A stretch of DNA of 33,227 nucleotides from Thiogranum sp. (GTDB lineage Bacteria; Pseudomonadota; Gammaproteobacteria; DSM-19610), in assembly GCA_024102665.1 (NCBI GenBank), contig JAGFJP010000072.1, positions 1 through 33,227 of the forward strand. Reading direction: 5' to 3'. Shown here in pieces: positions 23,006 to 31,846 of this stretch (position 1 is the first letter of the stretch; each line of letters begins with the position of its first letter). Position numbers and translations under genes: made by a program. Below the pieces are notes generated by a model that was not told where the DNA came from, made no database searches, and saw nothing but the letters and a program-made list of their open reading frames with translations.

Positions 23006-26000
23006 ATGCTGAACAGACTCCTTTTGCAGCTGGCATGCGCACTTTGGTTGCCGGGACTGGCGGCAGCATCGCTGCATCACGATCTCGACATCACGCTTGA
23101 ACCGCAACGGCATGTCATCGAGGTACAGGACCGCATTACGCTTGATGCCGCGCCCCGCGGTCCGCTGTCCTTCATCCTGCACCCTGCGCTCCAGGCGCGC
23201 CTGCTGGACAGGGATGCGCGCCTCGTCGAATTACCGCACGACACGTCCGGCGAACATGGGGGAATCACGCCGAAGCGCTACCGCGTCGAACTGGCACCGG
23301 GCAAGCGCAGCTTCACCCTGCACTACCGCGGCACCATCAGGCATCCTCTGCAACAACAGGGCGAAGAATACGCGCGCAGTTTCCGGCAAACGCATGGCAT
23401 CATCGGGCCCGAGGGCGTGTTTCTCGCCGGCAGCAGCTTATGGTACCCGCAGTTCGACGACAGCTTGCTCGAGTTCGATATTGCATTGCATCTGCCTGAT
23501 GGCTGGTACGGGATGAGCCAGGGCGAACGCCGGGCCCGGGTAGCGGCCGGCAGCGCAGTCACGGAGAACTGGCGTTGCGCCACACCGCAGGAGGAGATCT
23601 ACCTGATCGCCGGGCGTTTCACTGAGTACATCGCTGTCAGAAGGGATGTGACCGCCATGGTGTTGCTGCGCCAGCCGGATGCCGCGCTGGCACGCAAATA
23701 CCTGGACACGACGCACCAGTATGTCGACCTCTACCATCGGCTGATCGGGCCTTATGCATTCTCCAAGTTCGCCCTGGTCGAGAACTTCTGGGAAACCGGC
23801 TACGGCATGCCCTCTTTCACCCTGCTGGGTTCGAAGGTGATCCGCTTTCCGTTCATTCTGCACTCGTCCTATCCCCACGAGATCCTGCATAACTGGTGGG
23901 GCAACAGCGTGTACGTCGACTACCGGAGCGGCAACTGGGCGGAAGGACTGACCAGCTACCTGGCCGATCATCTGATCAAGGAACAGCAGGGTCAGGGCAT
24001 CGACTACCGCCGCACCGTGCTGCAGAAATATACCGATTATGTGGACGCGCAGGAGGATTTCCCGCTGACAGCGTTTCGCAGCCGTCACAGCGCGCGCACC
24101 GAAGCGGTCGGTTACGGCAAAACCCTCATGCTGTTTCACATGCTGCGCCGGCAGCTTGGGGACCAGGCATTCGTCCGTGGTCTGCAGGCCCTGTACGACC
24201 AACAGCGTTTCCGGGTCACAGGTTTCGCAGATGTGCAGCGCGTCTACAGCGACGTCGCCGGCCGGCCGCTCGACGATTTCTTCGCACAATGGGTGAAACG
24301 CAGCGGCGCGCCGAACCTGCGCGTGAGCGAGGCCCGCGCCACACCGAACGGCGCAAGCTGGCACCTGTCGGCGCTTATCGAGCAGACCCAGCCGGGCGAG
24401 CCCTATGCACTGCGCATCCCCATCGCCGTGCAGCTCGACAGCATGGAAGGCGTCTGGCAAAGCGAAATCGATATGCGCGAGCGATTGCAGCCAGTGCGGC
24501 TCGACCTGCCTGCGCGTCCCGTGCAGCTCGATATAGACCCCGAATTCGACCTGTTCCGCCGTCTGCACCGCAACGAGATTCCGCCTTCTGTCAGCCAGGC
24601 GATGGGTGCCGGCCGGGTGCTCATCGTACTGCCGGCGCAAGAGGCGCCCGATCTGCGCAACGCCTATCGCGCGGTCGCGGAATCCTGGCGGCAGGACAAA
24701 CCCGAACAGATCGAAGTCGCGCTGGACGACGCCCTGCAAACACTTCCCGATGACCGCGCCGTGTGGCTGTTCGGCTGGAACAACCGCTTCCGCGCACAGC
24801 TGCAGCAGGCGCTGCAGGACTACGAATTCGAGGACCTGGGCGACGCCGTCCGCATCGAACACACGACACTGGATTCGGGCACCCGCTCTGTGGTGATGCT
24901 CGCACGGCATCCGCGCCAACCCGATCACGCACTCGGCTGGCTGGCGGCGGATTCCGCCACTGCCCTGCCCGGCCTGGCCCGCAAGCTGCCGCATTACGGA
25001 CGCTACAGCTATCTCGCGTTCAGCGGCGCGGAACCGGAGAACGTCCTTAAAGGCCAGTGGCCGGTAGTGAACTCGCCCATGTCGATCCGCGTTGCGCAAG
25101 GCGATGGTGCCAGCGTTGAAGTCGAGCCCGCGCGGCTGGCGCCGCGTCAGGCACTGGTGGCCCCGCAGGAAACTTTTTCCGCAGCGCGGATGAAGGAACA
25201 CATCGCCTTTTTCGCTGCCAGCGAGATGGCGGGGCGCGGCCTGGGGACAGCGCAGCTGCAACGCGCTGCGGACTATATCGCCAGGCAGTTCATGGAGGCC
25301 GGGTTGCAGCCCGGCGGCGATGACGGCGGCTGGTACCAGGCGTGGGAGCAGCCGGTCGAGGCACTCGGGCGAAGCGTGACGCTGAACAATGTGATCGGCG
25401 TGCTGCCGGGCAGTGATCCGCAGTTCGCCGGCGAGAGTCTCGTCATCGGTGCCCATTACGATCACCTGGGGCATGGCGAATCCACGGGTCGACGCGAAGA
25501 CCGCGGCAGGATCCACCCCGGCGCCGACGATAACGCCAGCGGTGTCGCGGTGATGCTGGAACTGGCGCGGGCGCTGCAGGGCGAGGCGTTGCCGCGCACG
25601 CTGGTGTTCGTTGCTTTCACCGGCGAAGAATACGACCGGCTGGGTTCGCGGCATTATGTCAGCAAGGCTGCGGATTATCCGGTCGGGAAGACTATCGCCA
25701 TGCTCAACCTGGACACCGTGGGACGACTGGGCGACAAGCCGCTGATTCTGTTCGGCACCGGCAGCGCCGAAGAGTGGGCGCACATTTTCCGCGGCGCCGG
25801 CTATGTCACAGGCGTGCCGGTGCAGACGGTCGCCGACGATTTCGGTTCCAGCGACCAGACCAGTTTTATCCAGGCGGGCGTACCTGCCGTGCAGTTTTTC
25901 AGCGGCGCACACGCGGATTTTCACCGCCCCGGCGACACCATCGACAAAATTGATGGCGATGGACTGGTCAAGGTGGCAAACGTCGCGAGGGAAGTCACGC

Positions 26001-26338
26001 AATACCTGGCGGAACGACCGCAGCCACTCAACATCAGCATCGCAGGCGCTGCGCCGGCGCGCGCCCCGGGCACGCGGCGCGTCAGTTTCGGCACCGTGCC
26101 GGATTTCACCTGGAGCGGTGACGGTGTGCGGCTCGACGATGTGCGCGCCGATACGCCGGCTGCCCTGGCCGGTCTGCGCAAGGGAGATATCATCACCAGC
26201 GTCAACGAAACTCCCGTGCGCACCATGCGCGACTATTCCGAAGCGCTGAAACAACTGCAACCCGGTGATGAAATACGCGTGGGGTTCACGCGGGACGGCG
26301 CGGCCTTGACAGCCACCGCGCGGGTCACCGAACGATAA
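23006..26338 (+). CDS. M1-like and M28-like double metallopeptidase with PDZ domain
   Basis: The 1110-aa exported protein has a signal peptide (LLLQLACALWLPGLAAA). Residues about 25-540 are an M1-type aminopeptidase fold with YPHEILHNWWGN (HExxH near 292) and a downstream NWAEGLTSYL Glu; the spacer is one residue shorter than classical M1 but the same pattern occurs in related bacterial proteins. A linker to about 740 is followed by an M28 peptidase: GAHYDHLGHG, GADDNASGVAVMLE, FTGEEYDRLG, LNLDTVGR and a C-terminal HADFHRPGDT, so all co-catalytic zinc ligands seem present. A PDZ domain ends the protein (residues about 1020-1105). Two different metallopeptidase domains in one chain suggest sequential peptide trimming in the periplasm. 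Substrate unknown. Confidence 0.9.
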   Translation: MLNRLLLQLACALWLPGLAAASLHHDLDITLEPQRHVIEVQDRITLDAAPRGPLSFILHPALQARLLDRDARLVELPHDTSGEHGGITPKRYRVELAPGKRSFTLHYRGTIRHPLQQQGEEYARSFRQTHGIIGPEGVFLAGSSLWYPQFDDSLLEFDIALHLPDGWYGMSQGERRARVAAGSAVTENWRCATPQEEIYLIAGRFTEYIAVRRDVTAMVLLRQPDAALARKYLDTTHQYVDLYHRLIGPYAFSKFALVENFWETGYGMPSFTLLGSKVIRFPFILHSSYPHEILHNWWGNSVYVDYRSGNWAEGLTSYLADHLIKEQQGQGIDYRRTVLQKYTDYVDAQEDFPLTAFRSRHSARTEAVGYGKTLMLFHMLRRQLGDQAFVRGLQALYDQQRFRVTGFADVQRVYSDVAGRPLDDFFAQWVKRSGAPNLRVSEARATPNGASWHLSALIEQTQPGEPYALRIPIAVQLDSMEGVWQSEIDMRERLQPVRLDLPARPVQLDIDPEFDLFRRLHRNEIPPSVSQAMGAGRVLIVLPAQEAPDLRNAYRAVAESWRQDKPEQIEVALDDALQTLPDDRAVWLFGWNNRFRAQLQQALQDYEFEDLGDAVRIEHTTLDSGTRSVVMLARHPRQPDHALGWLAADSATALPGLARKLPHYGRYSYLAFSGAEPENVLKGQWPVVNSPMSIRVAQGDGASVEVEPARLAPRQALVAPQETFSAARMKEHIAFFAASEMAGRGLGTAQLQRAADYIARQFMEAGLQPGGDDGGWYQAWEQPVEALGRSVTLNNVIGVLPGSDPQFAGESLVIGAHYDHLGHGESTGRREDRGRIHPGADDNASGVAVMLELARALQGEALPRTLVFVAFTGEEYDRLGSRHYVSKAADYPVGKTIAMLNLDTVGRLGDKPLILFGTGSAEEWAHIFRGAGYVTGVPVQTVADDFGSSDQTSFIQAGVPAVQFFSGAHADFHRPGDTIDKIDGDGLVKVANVAREVTQYLAERPQPLNISIAGAAPARAPGTRRVSFGTVPDFTWSGDGVRLDDVRADTPAALAGLRKGDIITSVNETPVRTMRDYSEALKQLQPGDEIRVGFTRDGAALTATARVTER

Positions 26339-26363
26339 CCGCTACTTCGACGACAGGTGCACC

Positions 26364-27452
26364 ATGACACACATTGGATTCCGGATGATTGCTGCGTTCC
26401 TGTTAGCGGCGGTCCTGCAGGCCGCCGCTGCGCAGGATGCCGCGCAGACAAACGCGACAGTCGCGCCGATTGCCGGTGAAGACCGCTTGCACAACATGCG
26501 CCAGCTGACATTCGGTGGCCAGAACGCCGAAGCCTATTTTTCGCACGACGGACAGGAACTGATTTTCCAGTCGACGCGCGGCGATCTGCAATGCGACGCC
26601 ATCTTCCGCATGCGCAGTGATGGCAGCAACGTGCGCCAGGTGTCCTCGGGACGCGGTGTCACCACTTGCGCCTTTATTGCGCCCGACAACAATTCGATCA
26701 TCTACGCATCCACCCACCTGCAACACGACCGGTGCCCGGCCAAACCCGACTACTCCCGGGGCTATGTGTGGCCGCTGTACCCCGCCTACGATATTTTTAT
26801 CGCCGGTCCCGAGGGCCAGAACCCGCGGCCGTTGACCAGCACGCCGGGTTACGATGCCGAAGCGGTCTTTTCACCCAGGGGTGATCGCATCATCTTCACC
26901 TCGCTGCGCAGCGGTGACCTGGAACTCTACCTGATGAACCCCGACGGCAGCGGCGTCGAGCAACTCACCGATACGCCCGGCTACGACGGCGGCGCCTTCT
27001 TTTCGCTCGACGGTGAATGGATCGTGTGGCGTGCCTCGCGGCCCACCGGCCAGGCATTGCAGGACTACCGGGCGCTCCTGGAACAAAACCTGATCCGCCC
27101 GGGCAAGCTGGAGATCTACATCATGAATCTGCAGGACCGCAAGCCGATCCAGCTCACCGACAACGGCGCTGCCAATTTCGGCCCGTACTGGCATCCCGAC
27201 GGCAGACACATCATTTTCTCATCCAACATGCACGACCCGACAGGCCGCAATTTCGATCTCTACCTGCTGGATATCGAGACCCGCGACCTGGAGCGCATCA
27301 CGCATTATGACGGTTTCGACGGCTTCCCCATGTTCTCGCACGACGGCCGGCAACTGGTGTTCGCCTCCAATCGCTTCGGCAAGGTCAAGGGCGAAACCAA
27401 TGTATTCATCGCCGACTTCCACCCGGCGCCGGCCGCAGCGCCGACGCCCTGA
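26364..27452 (+). CDS. TolB-like PD40 beta-propeller periplasmic protein
   Basis: The 362-aa protein has a signal peptide (FRMIAAFLLAAVLQAAAA) and then repeated PD40/WD40-like blades: AYFSHDGQELIFQSTRG, AVFSPRGDRIIFTSLRSGD, AFFSLDGEWIVWRASRP, PYWHPDGRHIIFSSNM and PMFSHDGRQLVFASNR, each about 40-60 residues apart. Such propellers act as scaffolds or as substrate-gating domains near peptidases. It is 26 bp downstream of the M1-M28 peptidase gene and probably in the same transcript, so a role with that enzyme is likely, though unproven. It is not the essential TolB of the Tol-Pal system, as no tol genes are nearby. Confidence 0.88.
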   Translation: MTHIGFRMIAAFLLAAVLQAAAAQDAAQTNATVAPIAGEDRLHNMRQLTFGGQNAEAYFSHDGQELIFQSTRGDLQCDAIFRMRSDGSNVRQVSSGRGVTTCAFIAPDNNSIIYASTHLQHDRCPAKPDYSRGYVWPLYPAYDIFIAGPEGQNPRPLTSTPGYDAEAVFSPRGDRIIFTSLRSGDLELYLMNPDGSGVEQLTDTPGYDGGAFFSLDGEWIVWRASRPTGQALQDYRALLEQNLIRPGKLEIYIMNLQDRKPIQLTDNGAANFGPYWHPDGRHIIFSSNMHDPTGRNFDLYLLDIETRDLERITHYDGFDGFPMFSHDGRQLVFASNRFGKVKGETNVFIADFHPAPAAAPTP

Positions 27453-27515
27453 CAACAGACCACCGTCTATACTCAAAAGCACCCGCCCCGAACCAATAAC
27501 CAGGGAGAACAAGCG

Positions 27516-27719
27516 ATGTCCGTAGCAAAAGTTACCGAAATCATTGCCGAATCCAGCAAGAGTTTTGACGACGCGCTGCAGTCAGGCATCAAGCGCGCGT
27601 GCAAAACGCTGGAGAATGTCACTTCGGCCTGGGTGCAGGATCAGTACGTCAAGATCGACAAAGGCAAAATCGCCAAGTACCGGGTGCACCTGAAAGTGAC
27701 TTTCGTCCTCAAGAGCTGA
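27516..27719 (+). CDS. Dodecin family flavin-binding protein
   Basis: The 67-aa protein is full length for dodecin: VAKVTEIIAESSKSFDDALQ, then a helix and TSAWVQDQYVKIDKGKI with the flavin-stacking Trp, ending in a beta-strand (YRVHLKVTFVL). Dodecins form 12-mers that store flavins such as riboflavin or FMN. A GGGAGAA ribosome site is 6 bp upstream. Confidence 0.95.
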   Translation: MSVAKVTEIIAESSKSFDDALQSGIKRACKTLENVTSAWVQDQYVKIDKGKIAKYRVHLKVTFVLKS

Positions 27720-27741
27720 CCCCCGGCACCATCGTTCTGTC

Positions 27742-28110
27742 ATGACCTCGCAATCGATTGCGCAGACCCTGACCTGGCTGCTGTTGATTACCGGCTGTCT
27801 GATCGCCTTCGTCTCGGCGGTGGTGCCGCATTACGACGCCGGTTACCGCCTGGCGTTCAGCGTGCTGCTGACCGGGCTGCTGCCGTACCTGGCCTACGCC
27901 ATGCTGCTACCGTATCTGCATGGCTGGCAGCTGGCGCTTCCCGGGCTGGTGATCGTGCTGGTGCACGGCTGGACCGTCGCAAGCGAACGCTTCATCGCCT
28001 ACCAGGGCTACAGCGACGGCACCATTCACTATGTGCCGCTGGCACTGGCGCTGTTGACCCTGGTGCTGCTGGCCTGGGCGCTGCGCGCGCATCCGCCCGG
28101 CAGGGATTGA
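27742..28110 (+). CDS. Small four-helix membrane protein of unknown function
   Basis: The 122-aa protein has about four hydrophobic segments: LTWLLLITGCLIAFVSAVVP, LAFSVLLTGLLPYLAYAML, LALPGLVIVLVHGW and VPLALALLTLVLLAWAL. I do not recognise a named family. It starts 22 bp after the dodecin gene, so it may be co-transcribed. Its TGA stop abuts the arsM stop on the other strand (TGATCA). Confidence 0.72.
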   Translation: MTSQSIAQTLTWLLLITGCLIAFVSAVVPHYDAGYRLAFSVLLTGLLPYLAYAMLLPYLHGWQLALPGLVIVLVHGWTVASERFIAYQGYSDGTIHYVPLALALLTLVLLAWALRAHPPGRD

Positions 28111-28977
28111 TCAGCAGCAGCCGGCTCCCGGTACACAGCCCGGCTTCACCGCTTCGATGGTCGCGGACACCACGTAGTCGGTGACGTTGTGTCCGGGCGC
28201 CCAGTCGCGGATGAATTCCTTCGATTCGTCCTTGGGCTGGATGCGCACATCGCGGAAACCGGCCGCCTCGATCATGGTTTCGAGATCGCCGATCAGCGAC
28301 GCATTGCCCATGCAACCGGCGACAAGCCCGGCATCGTTGCGCATCGCCTCGGGCAGTTCCACGGTGGCGACCACATCGGAAATCGCCAGACGCCCGCCCG
28401 GTTTCAGCACCCGGAAAGCGTCGCGAAATACCTGCGCCTTGTCCGGCGACAGGTTGATCACGCAGTTTGAAATGATGACATCGACGCTGGCGTCGGCCAC
28501 CGGCAGGTATTCGATTTCACCGAGCCTGAATTCAACATTGCTGAAGTTGCCCTTGTGCGCATTGTTGCGCGCCTTGCTCAGCATCTCCGGTGTCATGTCC
28601 ACGCCGATCACACGCCCGCTGTCGCCCACCTCGCGGGCGGCCAGAAAACAGTCGAAACCGCCGCCGGCGCCGAGATCGAGCACCACTTCACCGGGCTTGA
28701 GGGACGCGATGGCGCGCGGGTTGCCGCAGCCCAGCCCCATGTCCGCGCCCTCGGGTACGCTGACAAGATCCGCCTCGCTGTAACCCAGTCGCGTCGAGAT
28801 CAGGCTATTGATCGCGGCATCGTCCGACACACCGCAGCAACTGGCGCCCGTACCGCAGCTTGCGCCGCGGCTTTCCGCCTCCGCCACCTTCGCATAGGCG
28901 TTGCGCACGCCCTGACGGTGATCGTCATGGCTGACCCGGGTCTTTTTCGGTGTGCAACATTCGGAGTGACTACTCAT
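28111..28977 (-). CDS. arsM: Arsenite S-adenosylmethionine methyltransferase
   Basis: The 288-aa protein has the SAM-binding motif VLDLGAGGGFDCFLAAREVG and the pattern of ArsM: Cys residues in FDCFL, SNCVINLSPDK and VAGCMGNA would bind As(III), with KPGGRLAISDVVA between them. It methylates arsenite to volatile or less trapped methylarsenicals in the cytoplasm. The N-terminus is Cys-rich (SECCTPKK, SCGTGASCC) and the C-terminus ends GCVPGAGCC. It is the second gene of an arsR-arsM operon, 14 bp after arsR, with a GAGGT ribosome site. Confidence 0.95.
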   Translation of the reverse strand: MSSHSECCTPKKTRVSHDDHRQGVRNAYAKVAEAESRGASCGTGASCCGVSDDAAINSLISTRLGYSEADLVSVPEGADMGLGCGNPRAIASLKPGEVVLDLGAGGGFDCFLAAREVGDSGRVIGVDMTPEMLSKARNNAHKGNFSNVEFRLGEIEYLPVADASVDVIISNCVINLSPDKAQVFRDAFRVLKPGGRLAISDVVATVELPEAMRNDAGLVAGCMGNASLIGDLETMIEAAGFRDVRIQPKDESKEFIRDWAPGHNVTDYVVSATIEAVKPGCVPGAGCC

Positions 28978-28991
28978 GGCTGATACCTCTT

Positions 28992-29306
28992 CTATAGGTT
29001 GAAAAAGTCGCCGATGCGGTTGACGACATCAGGTTCAACCCAGCATTCGACGTGTTTGCCGTTGCGCTGCATCCGCACCAGCCCGGCGCGGTTCAGTTCC
29101 TTGAGATGGTGCGACAGCGTGGACGGCGCGATATCCACATCCTGACCCAGGTCGCCGACACAACAACGCATTTCCTGGTCAGTGCGACATCTTGTACCCG
29201 GTTCGCAGCAACTCATCAGGCGCTTGAATAACGCCAGTCGGTGCGGATTGCTCAGCGCCTTGAACATCTCCGCCATGTCCTGCAGTGAAACTGAATATTT
29301 CGACAT
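28992..29306 (-). CDS. arsR: ArsR-family arsenic repressor
   Basis: The 104-aa protein is a winged helix of the ArsR/SmtB type: FKALSNPHRLALFKRLMSCC at the N-terminus, then a Cys-rich loop (CCEPGTRCRTDQEMRCCVGDL) that would bind As(III), and the DNA-recognition helix DIAPSTLSHHLKELNRAGL. Repressors of this family fall off DNA when As(III) binds. It has no Shine-Dalgarno and starts at ATG 29306 within a few bases of the predicted transcription start. It autoregulates together with arsM, by inference. Confidence 0.94.
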   Translation of the reverse strand: MSKYSVSLQDMAEMFKALSNPHRLALFKRLMSCCEPGTRCRTDQEMRCCVGDLGQDVDIAPSTLSHHLKELNRAGLVRMQRNGKHVECWVEPDVVNRIGDFFNL

Positions 29307-29313
29307 GTTTCGA

Positions 29314-29341
29314 AGTATAGAAATATAATTTCAGTTGTCAA
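29314..29341 (-). promoter_or_regulatory. arsRM promoter with overlapping palindromic operator
   Basis: On the minus strand TTGACA (29336-29341) and TATACT (29314-29319) are separated by 16 bp. The spacer holds the palindrome GAAATATAATTTC (29320-29332), a plausible ArsR operator. The predicted start of transcription falls near 29307, one base before the arsR ATG. Confidence 0.75.
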
Positions 29342-29418
29342 GAAGAAAAATGCATTGAGAACGGGGCCCGTGAAGCAGAACGTCAGGTTTGTGCGGTCTA
29401 TGCGGTAAGAGGCGCTTG

Positions 29419-30063
29419 CTACATCACCCGCCCGGCAGCCGAATCGGACAGCGCTTCCTGTTCCAGGCGCCGGCGCAGCCCCGCGTCCAGGTTCAGACAT
29501 TCGCCCAGCCGGTCCAGGTAGGCACGTTCCAGGAAATCCACCTCGGCGATCATCAACGCGCTGGCGAGGTACAGTTCACTGGCAAGCAGTTCATTGCCGG
29601 CGGCTTCGGCGGCGATGGCCTGGGGATCCAGCGGGCGTCGCAGTTCCGCGTCCAGCCAGCTGCGCAAGCCGGCATCACCGCCGAGGCGGGCCATTTCCTG
29701 GTCGATGAGCGCGCGTTCGCGGTCGTCGATGTGACCGTCCACCCGGGCCGCCGCCAGCATGGCGCGCAGCACCGCGCGCCCCTGGGCCGGCGTGTGTTCG
29801 AGTGCCTCGGGCGGCGGCGTGTCGCCGGCACCGGTGCGGTTCTGGCTCCAGGCGCGCCAGGCCATCACACCGAGCGTGGCAAGTCCGCCATAGGTGGCCA
29901 GCTTGCGGCCGGTCTTGTTGCCGAGCAGCAGGCCCAGCATGCCGCCGGCGGCGGCGCCCTTGCCGAAATCCGAGATCTGTCCATCGGTATCGGTGATCCC
30001 GGTCTGGCCGAGCATGGATTTGCCGGCGCCGAGCAGTTGATCCAGTAATCCGCGGGTATCCAT
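29419..30063 (-). CDS. DUF533/TerB-like protein (YebE family)
   Basis: The 214-aa protein has a Gly-rich N-terminal membrane-associated segment (KGAAAGGMLGLLLGNKTGRK, then LATYGGLATLGVMAWRAW) and a C-terminal TerB-like helical bundle (RAMLAAARVDGHIDDRERAL, ending in an EVDFLERAYLDRLG helix). This matches DUF533 tellurite-resistance-like or YebE proteins. Function unknown; commonly envelope-stress linked. Its ATG is 15 bp beyond a weak GAGTGAG site. Confidence 0.85.
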   Translation of the reverse strand: MDTRGLLDQLLGAGKSMLGQTGITDTDGQISDFGKGAAAGGMLGLLLGNKTGRKLATYGGLATLGVMAWRAWSQNRTGAGDTPPPEALEHTPAQGRAVLRAMLAAARVDGHIDDRERALIDQEMARLGGDAGLRSWLDAELRRPLDPQAIAAEAAGNELLASELYLASALMIAEVDFLERAYLDRLGECLNLDAGLRRRLEQEALSDSAAGRVM

Positions 30064-30336
30064 AGGTAATTCTCACTCCAGGCGGTTGGAAAGAATGGGA
30101 TTATGTTTGCATCGACTGAATCCGGGCTGAATAAGTTCCGGTGTCCGGCAACCCCATACACTCTCGCGCCAACCCGTGTCGTTGCGGTCAGACGATATAA
30201 ATCCCTCCGTTCCGCGATTCGTAAGCTCGAGGCTCAATGAACGGCAGATGACGACCCAACCCCGACCTTTAAGTCGGTCTATAGTTATCGCTGTACCAAG
30301 GCGATCAAGCATACCCGTAACGACTGGACAGAGCAG

Positions 30337-30912
30337 ATGCAGAAGCATCAATTTACCTTCATCGGGCTGCTGGTGGCGTGCCCCTGGCTGCTGTCCGCCT
30401 GTGGTCCCATGACCATCAAAGATACGACAACTCAGACGTTTGTCCCCATCCAGGGCTGGGTCCTTGAGCTGCATCAGGAAGTCACCATTCCACCCAACCG
30501 GACACGCGTCTTCTTTCAGGATGGCCGCGTCTCATTCGGGATCAACGAATATGAGCCGCACTGTCAGCTGAGAGTCCGGCCCATTTCGACGCAACCCCGG
30601 CCCGTACACCCTGACCGCTTCAGCATCGACAAAGCGTTCGGCAAGGTTGGTCCGGTTGTCAGCAATGGCCCCGTCCGGCTGGCTGCAGCGGGTACCATGG
30701 TGGTCATGGGTGATGGCGGCGATGGTGACGGGCCAGGCCAGTTGATCTATTTTTACTACCTTGGATTGCATTCCGACCGGCAGCCCGATGTCAGCTACCT
30801 GGTGTGTGGCGGCGCACTGAACGATCCGGCCTTCGCCCTGTATCCAACGCTTCAGGAGATCCGTGCCTCGTTGGGTGACTACGCGACCCTGGTTACGTCC
30901 GGGGACAGGTGA
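30337..30912 (+). CDS. Small lipoprotein of unknown function
   Basis: The 191-aa protein starts with a signal and LSAC lipobox (LVACPWLLSACGP), so it should be a lipoprotein. The mature part is beta-rich (GWVLELHQEVTIPPNRTRVFFQDG) with a Gly-rich MGDGGDGDGPGQ insertion. No family recognised. It is divergent from the DUF533 gene, with about 270 bp between starts. Confidence 0.72.
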   Translation: MQKHQFTFIGLLVACPWLLSACGPMTIKDTTTQTFVPIQGWVLELHQEVTIPPNRTRVFFQDGRVSFGINEYEPHCQLRVRPISTQPRPVHPDRFSIDKAFGKVGPVVSNGPVRLAAAGTMVVMGDGGDGDGPGQLIYFYYLGLHSDRQPDVSYLVCGGALNDPAFALYPTLQEIRASLGDYATLVTSGDR

Positions 30913-30979
30913 CACTGCGAACGCAGGCACCATCACGCTTTCCCCGTGAGACGCTAAAGGACTGCTCGCGCGAAATGCG

Positions 30980-31291
30980 TCAGCGCCTGAATAGATCCTC
31001 CAGGGCTTTTCGCGCCGCCTCAGCCTCGCTGGAACCGCCCGCCTGAAAGGCGTCTTCGCGGTATTGGAAATAGTCGCAGAAATTCGCGCGGACCTTGTCC
31101 TGAACTTCCTCGGCGACGGTTTCACGGCACTGGCGCGCGACGCGCGCGTCGTAGAAGGTGCAGGCGCGGCACACATGCAAATCGCCGTGACACTGCGGAC
31201 ACTCCGCCAGCCGCGCCACGCGCCGGCCGGGCACCAGCAGCAGGTCCTGCACCGGCGCGCCGCATTTCCAGCACTGTGCCTGTTCGCTCAT
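30980..31291 (-). CDS. Small CxxC protein with zinc-ribbon-like motifs
   Basis: The 103-aa protein has three CxxC pairs (CWKC, CPQC, CRAC) plus single Cys residues, and a conserved NFCDYFQYRED block near its end, as in widespread proteobacterial proteins of unknown function. The ATG at 31291 was chosen for the GGAGG site 8 bp upstream. It is likely a zinc-binding protein; the role is unknown. Confidence 0.78.
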   Translation of the reverse strand: MSEQAQCWKCGAPVQDLLLVPGRRVARLAECPQCHGDLHVCRACTFYDARVARQCRETVAEEVQDKVRANFCDYFQYREDAFQAGGSSEAEAARKALEDLFRR

Positions 31292-31626
31292 CGGTTTGAC
31301 CTCCATGCGCAGCTCTGTGCCAAGCATACCAGCGCGGGTACAACCGGGGCAGGAAAGGTGATGTGAGGGCGAGCCCCCGGATAATTCTGCCGGCGAGGTT
31401 ATTATTATCGGAGCCACACCATGCTGAATTCTGTACGACCGTAGTTGGCCCGACTGACCCAGTGCGCATCAGGGCGCGGCGTCGGCTCAATTAGTTTCGC
31501 GACGGCGACCAACGCCCGAACCTGGGCGTGTGAACTGTTAATCCAAGATCTTCCGCAACAGACGGGAGACGGCCCAAAGTGGCTATTCACGAACAGCGGT
31601 TTGAGTATCTCTTTATTTCAGCGAAG
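31292..31626. other. Long intergenic region, no gene supported
   Basis: This stretch between the CxxC gene and the upstream elements of the PEP-CTERM gene contains only short open frames without a good start or family match. No RNA gene or repeat was recognised. A small hairpin, ACGCCC with GGGCGT near 31512, has no T-tract. Confidence 0.35.
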
Positions 31627-31665
31627 TGTAAAAAATACAAGAATGTTGTAAGGATTACTTTACAA
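31627..31665. promoter_or_regulatory. Paired inverted repeats, candidate enhancer (UAS)
   Basis: Two adjacent inverted repeats share TGTA/TACA arms: TGTAAAAAATACA (31627-31639) and TTGTAA...TTACAA (31646-31651 with 31660-31665). They lie about 85-125 bp upstream of the sigma-54 -24 element, the usual place for an enhancer-binding activator. Confidence 0.5.
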
Positions 31666-31750
31666 AATGAACCTGGGGTGTTTGCACCATAATTAGGAGC
31701 TGAACAATAAGTCTCTAAACCGCTTTCGATTACTTATAGTCAGTTGTTTA

Positions 31751-31766
31751 TGGCTTACTATTTGCT
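31751..31766 (+). promoter_or_regulatory. Sigma-54 (-24/-12) promoter
   Basis: TGGCTTACTATTTGCT matches the sigma-54 pattern, with GG and GC exactly 10 bp apart and TTGCT at -12. It lies 80 bp upstream of the PEP-CTERM start. PEP-CTERM genes are often under RpoN control. Confidence 0.7.
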
Positions 31767-31846
31767 TCGGTTGTAGGTTAGGTTTTAGTTTATACACTCA
31801 GTTTGACTGGCAGCACATAAATAAATCCAAGTTCGGAGTACCTGCC

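Noticed and set aside
23438-26260. A 940-aa minus-strand open frame antisense to the M1-M28 gene
   Set aside because: It is Arg/His/Gln-rich with no motifs and mirrors the high-GC peptidase gene, whose domains are clear on the plus strand.
31405-31651. Short open frames on both strands in the gap before the PEP-CTERM gene
   Set aside because: No ribosome sites, no recognised family and inconsistent composition; no support for a gene or transposase remnant.
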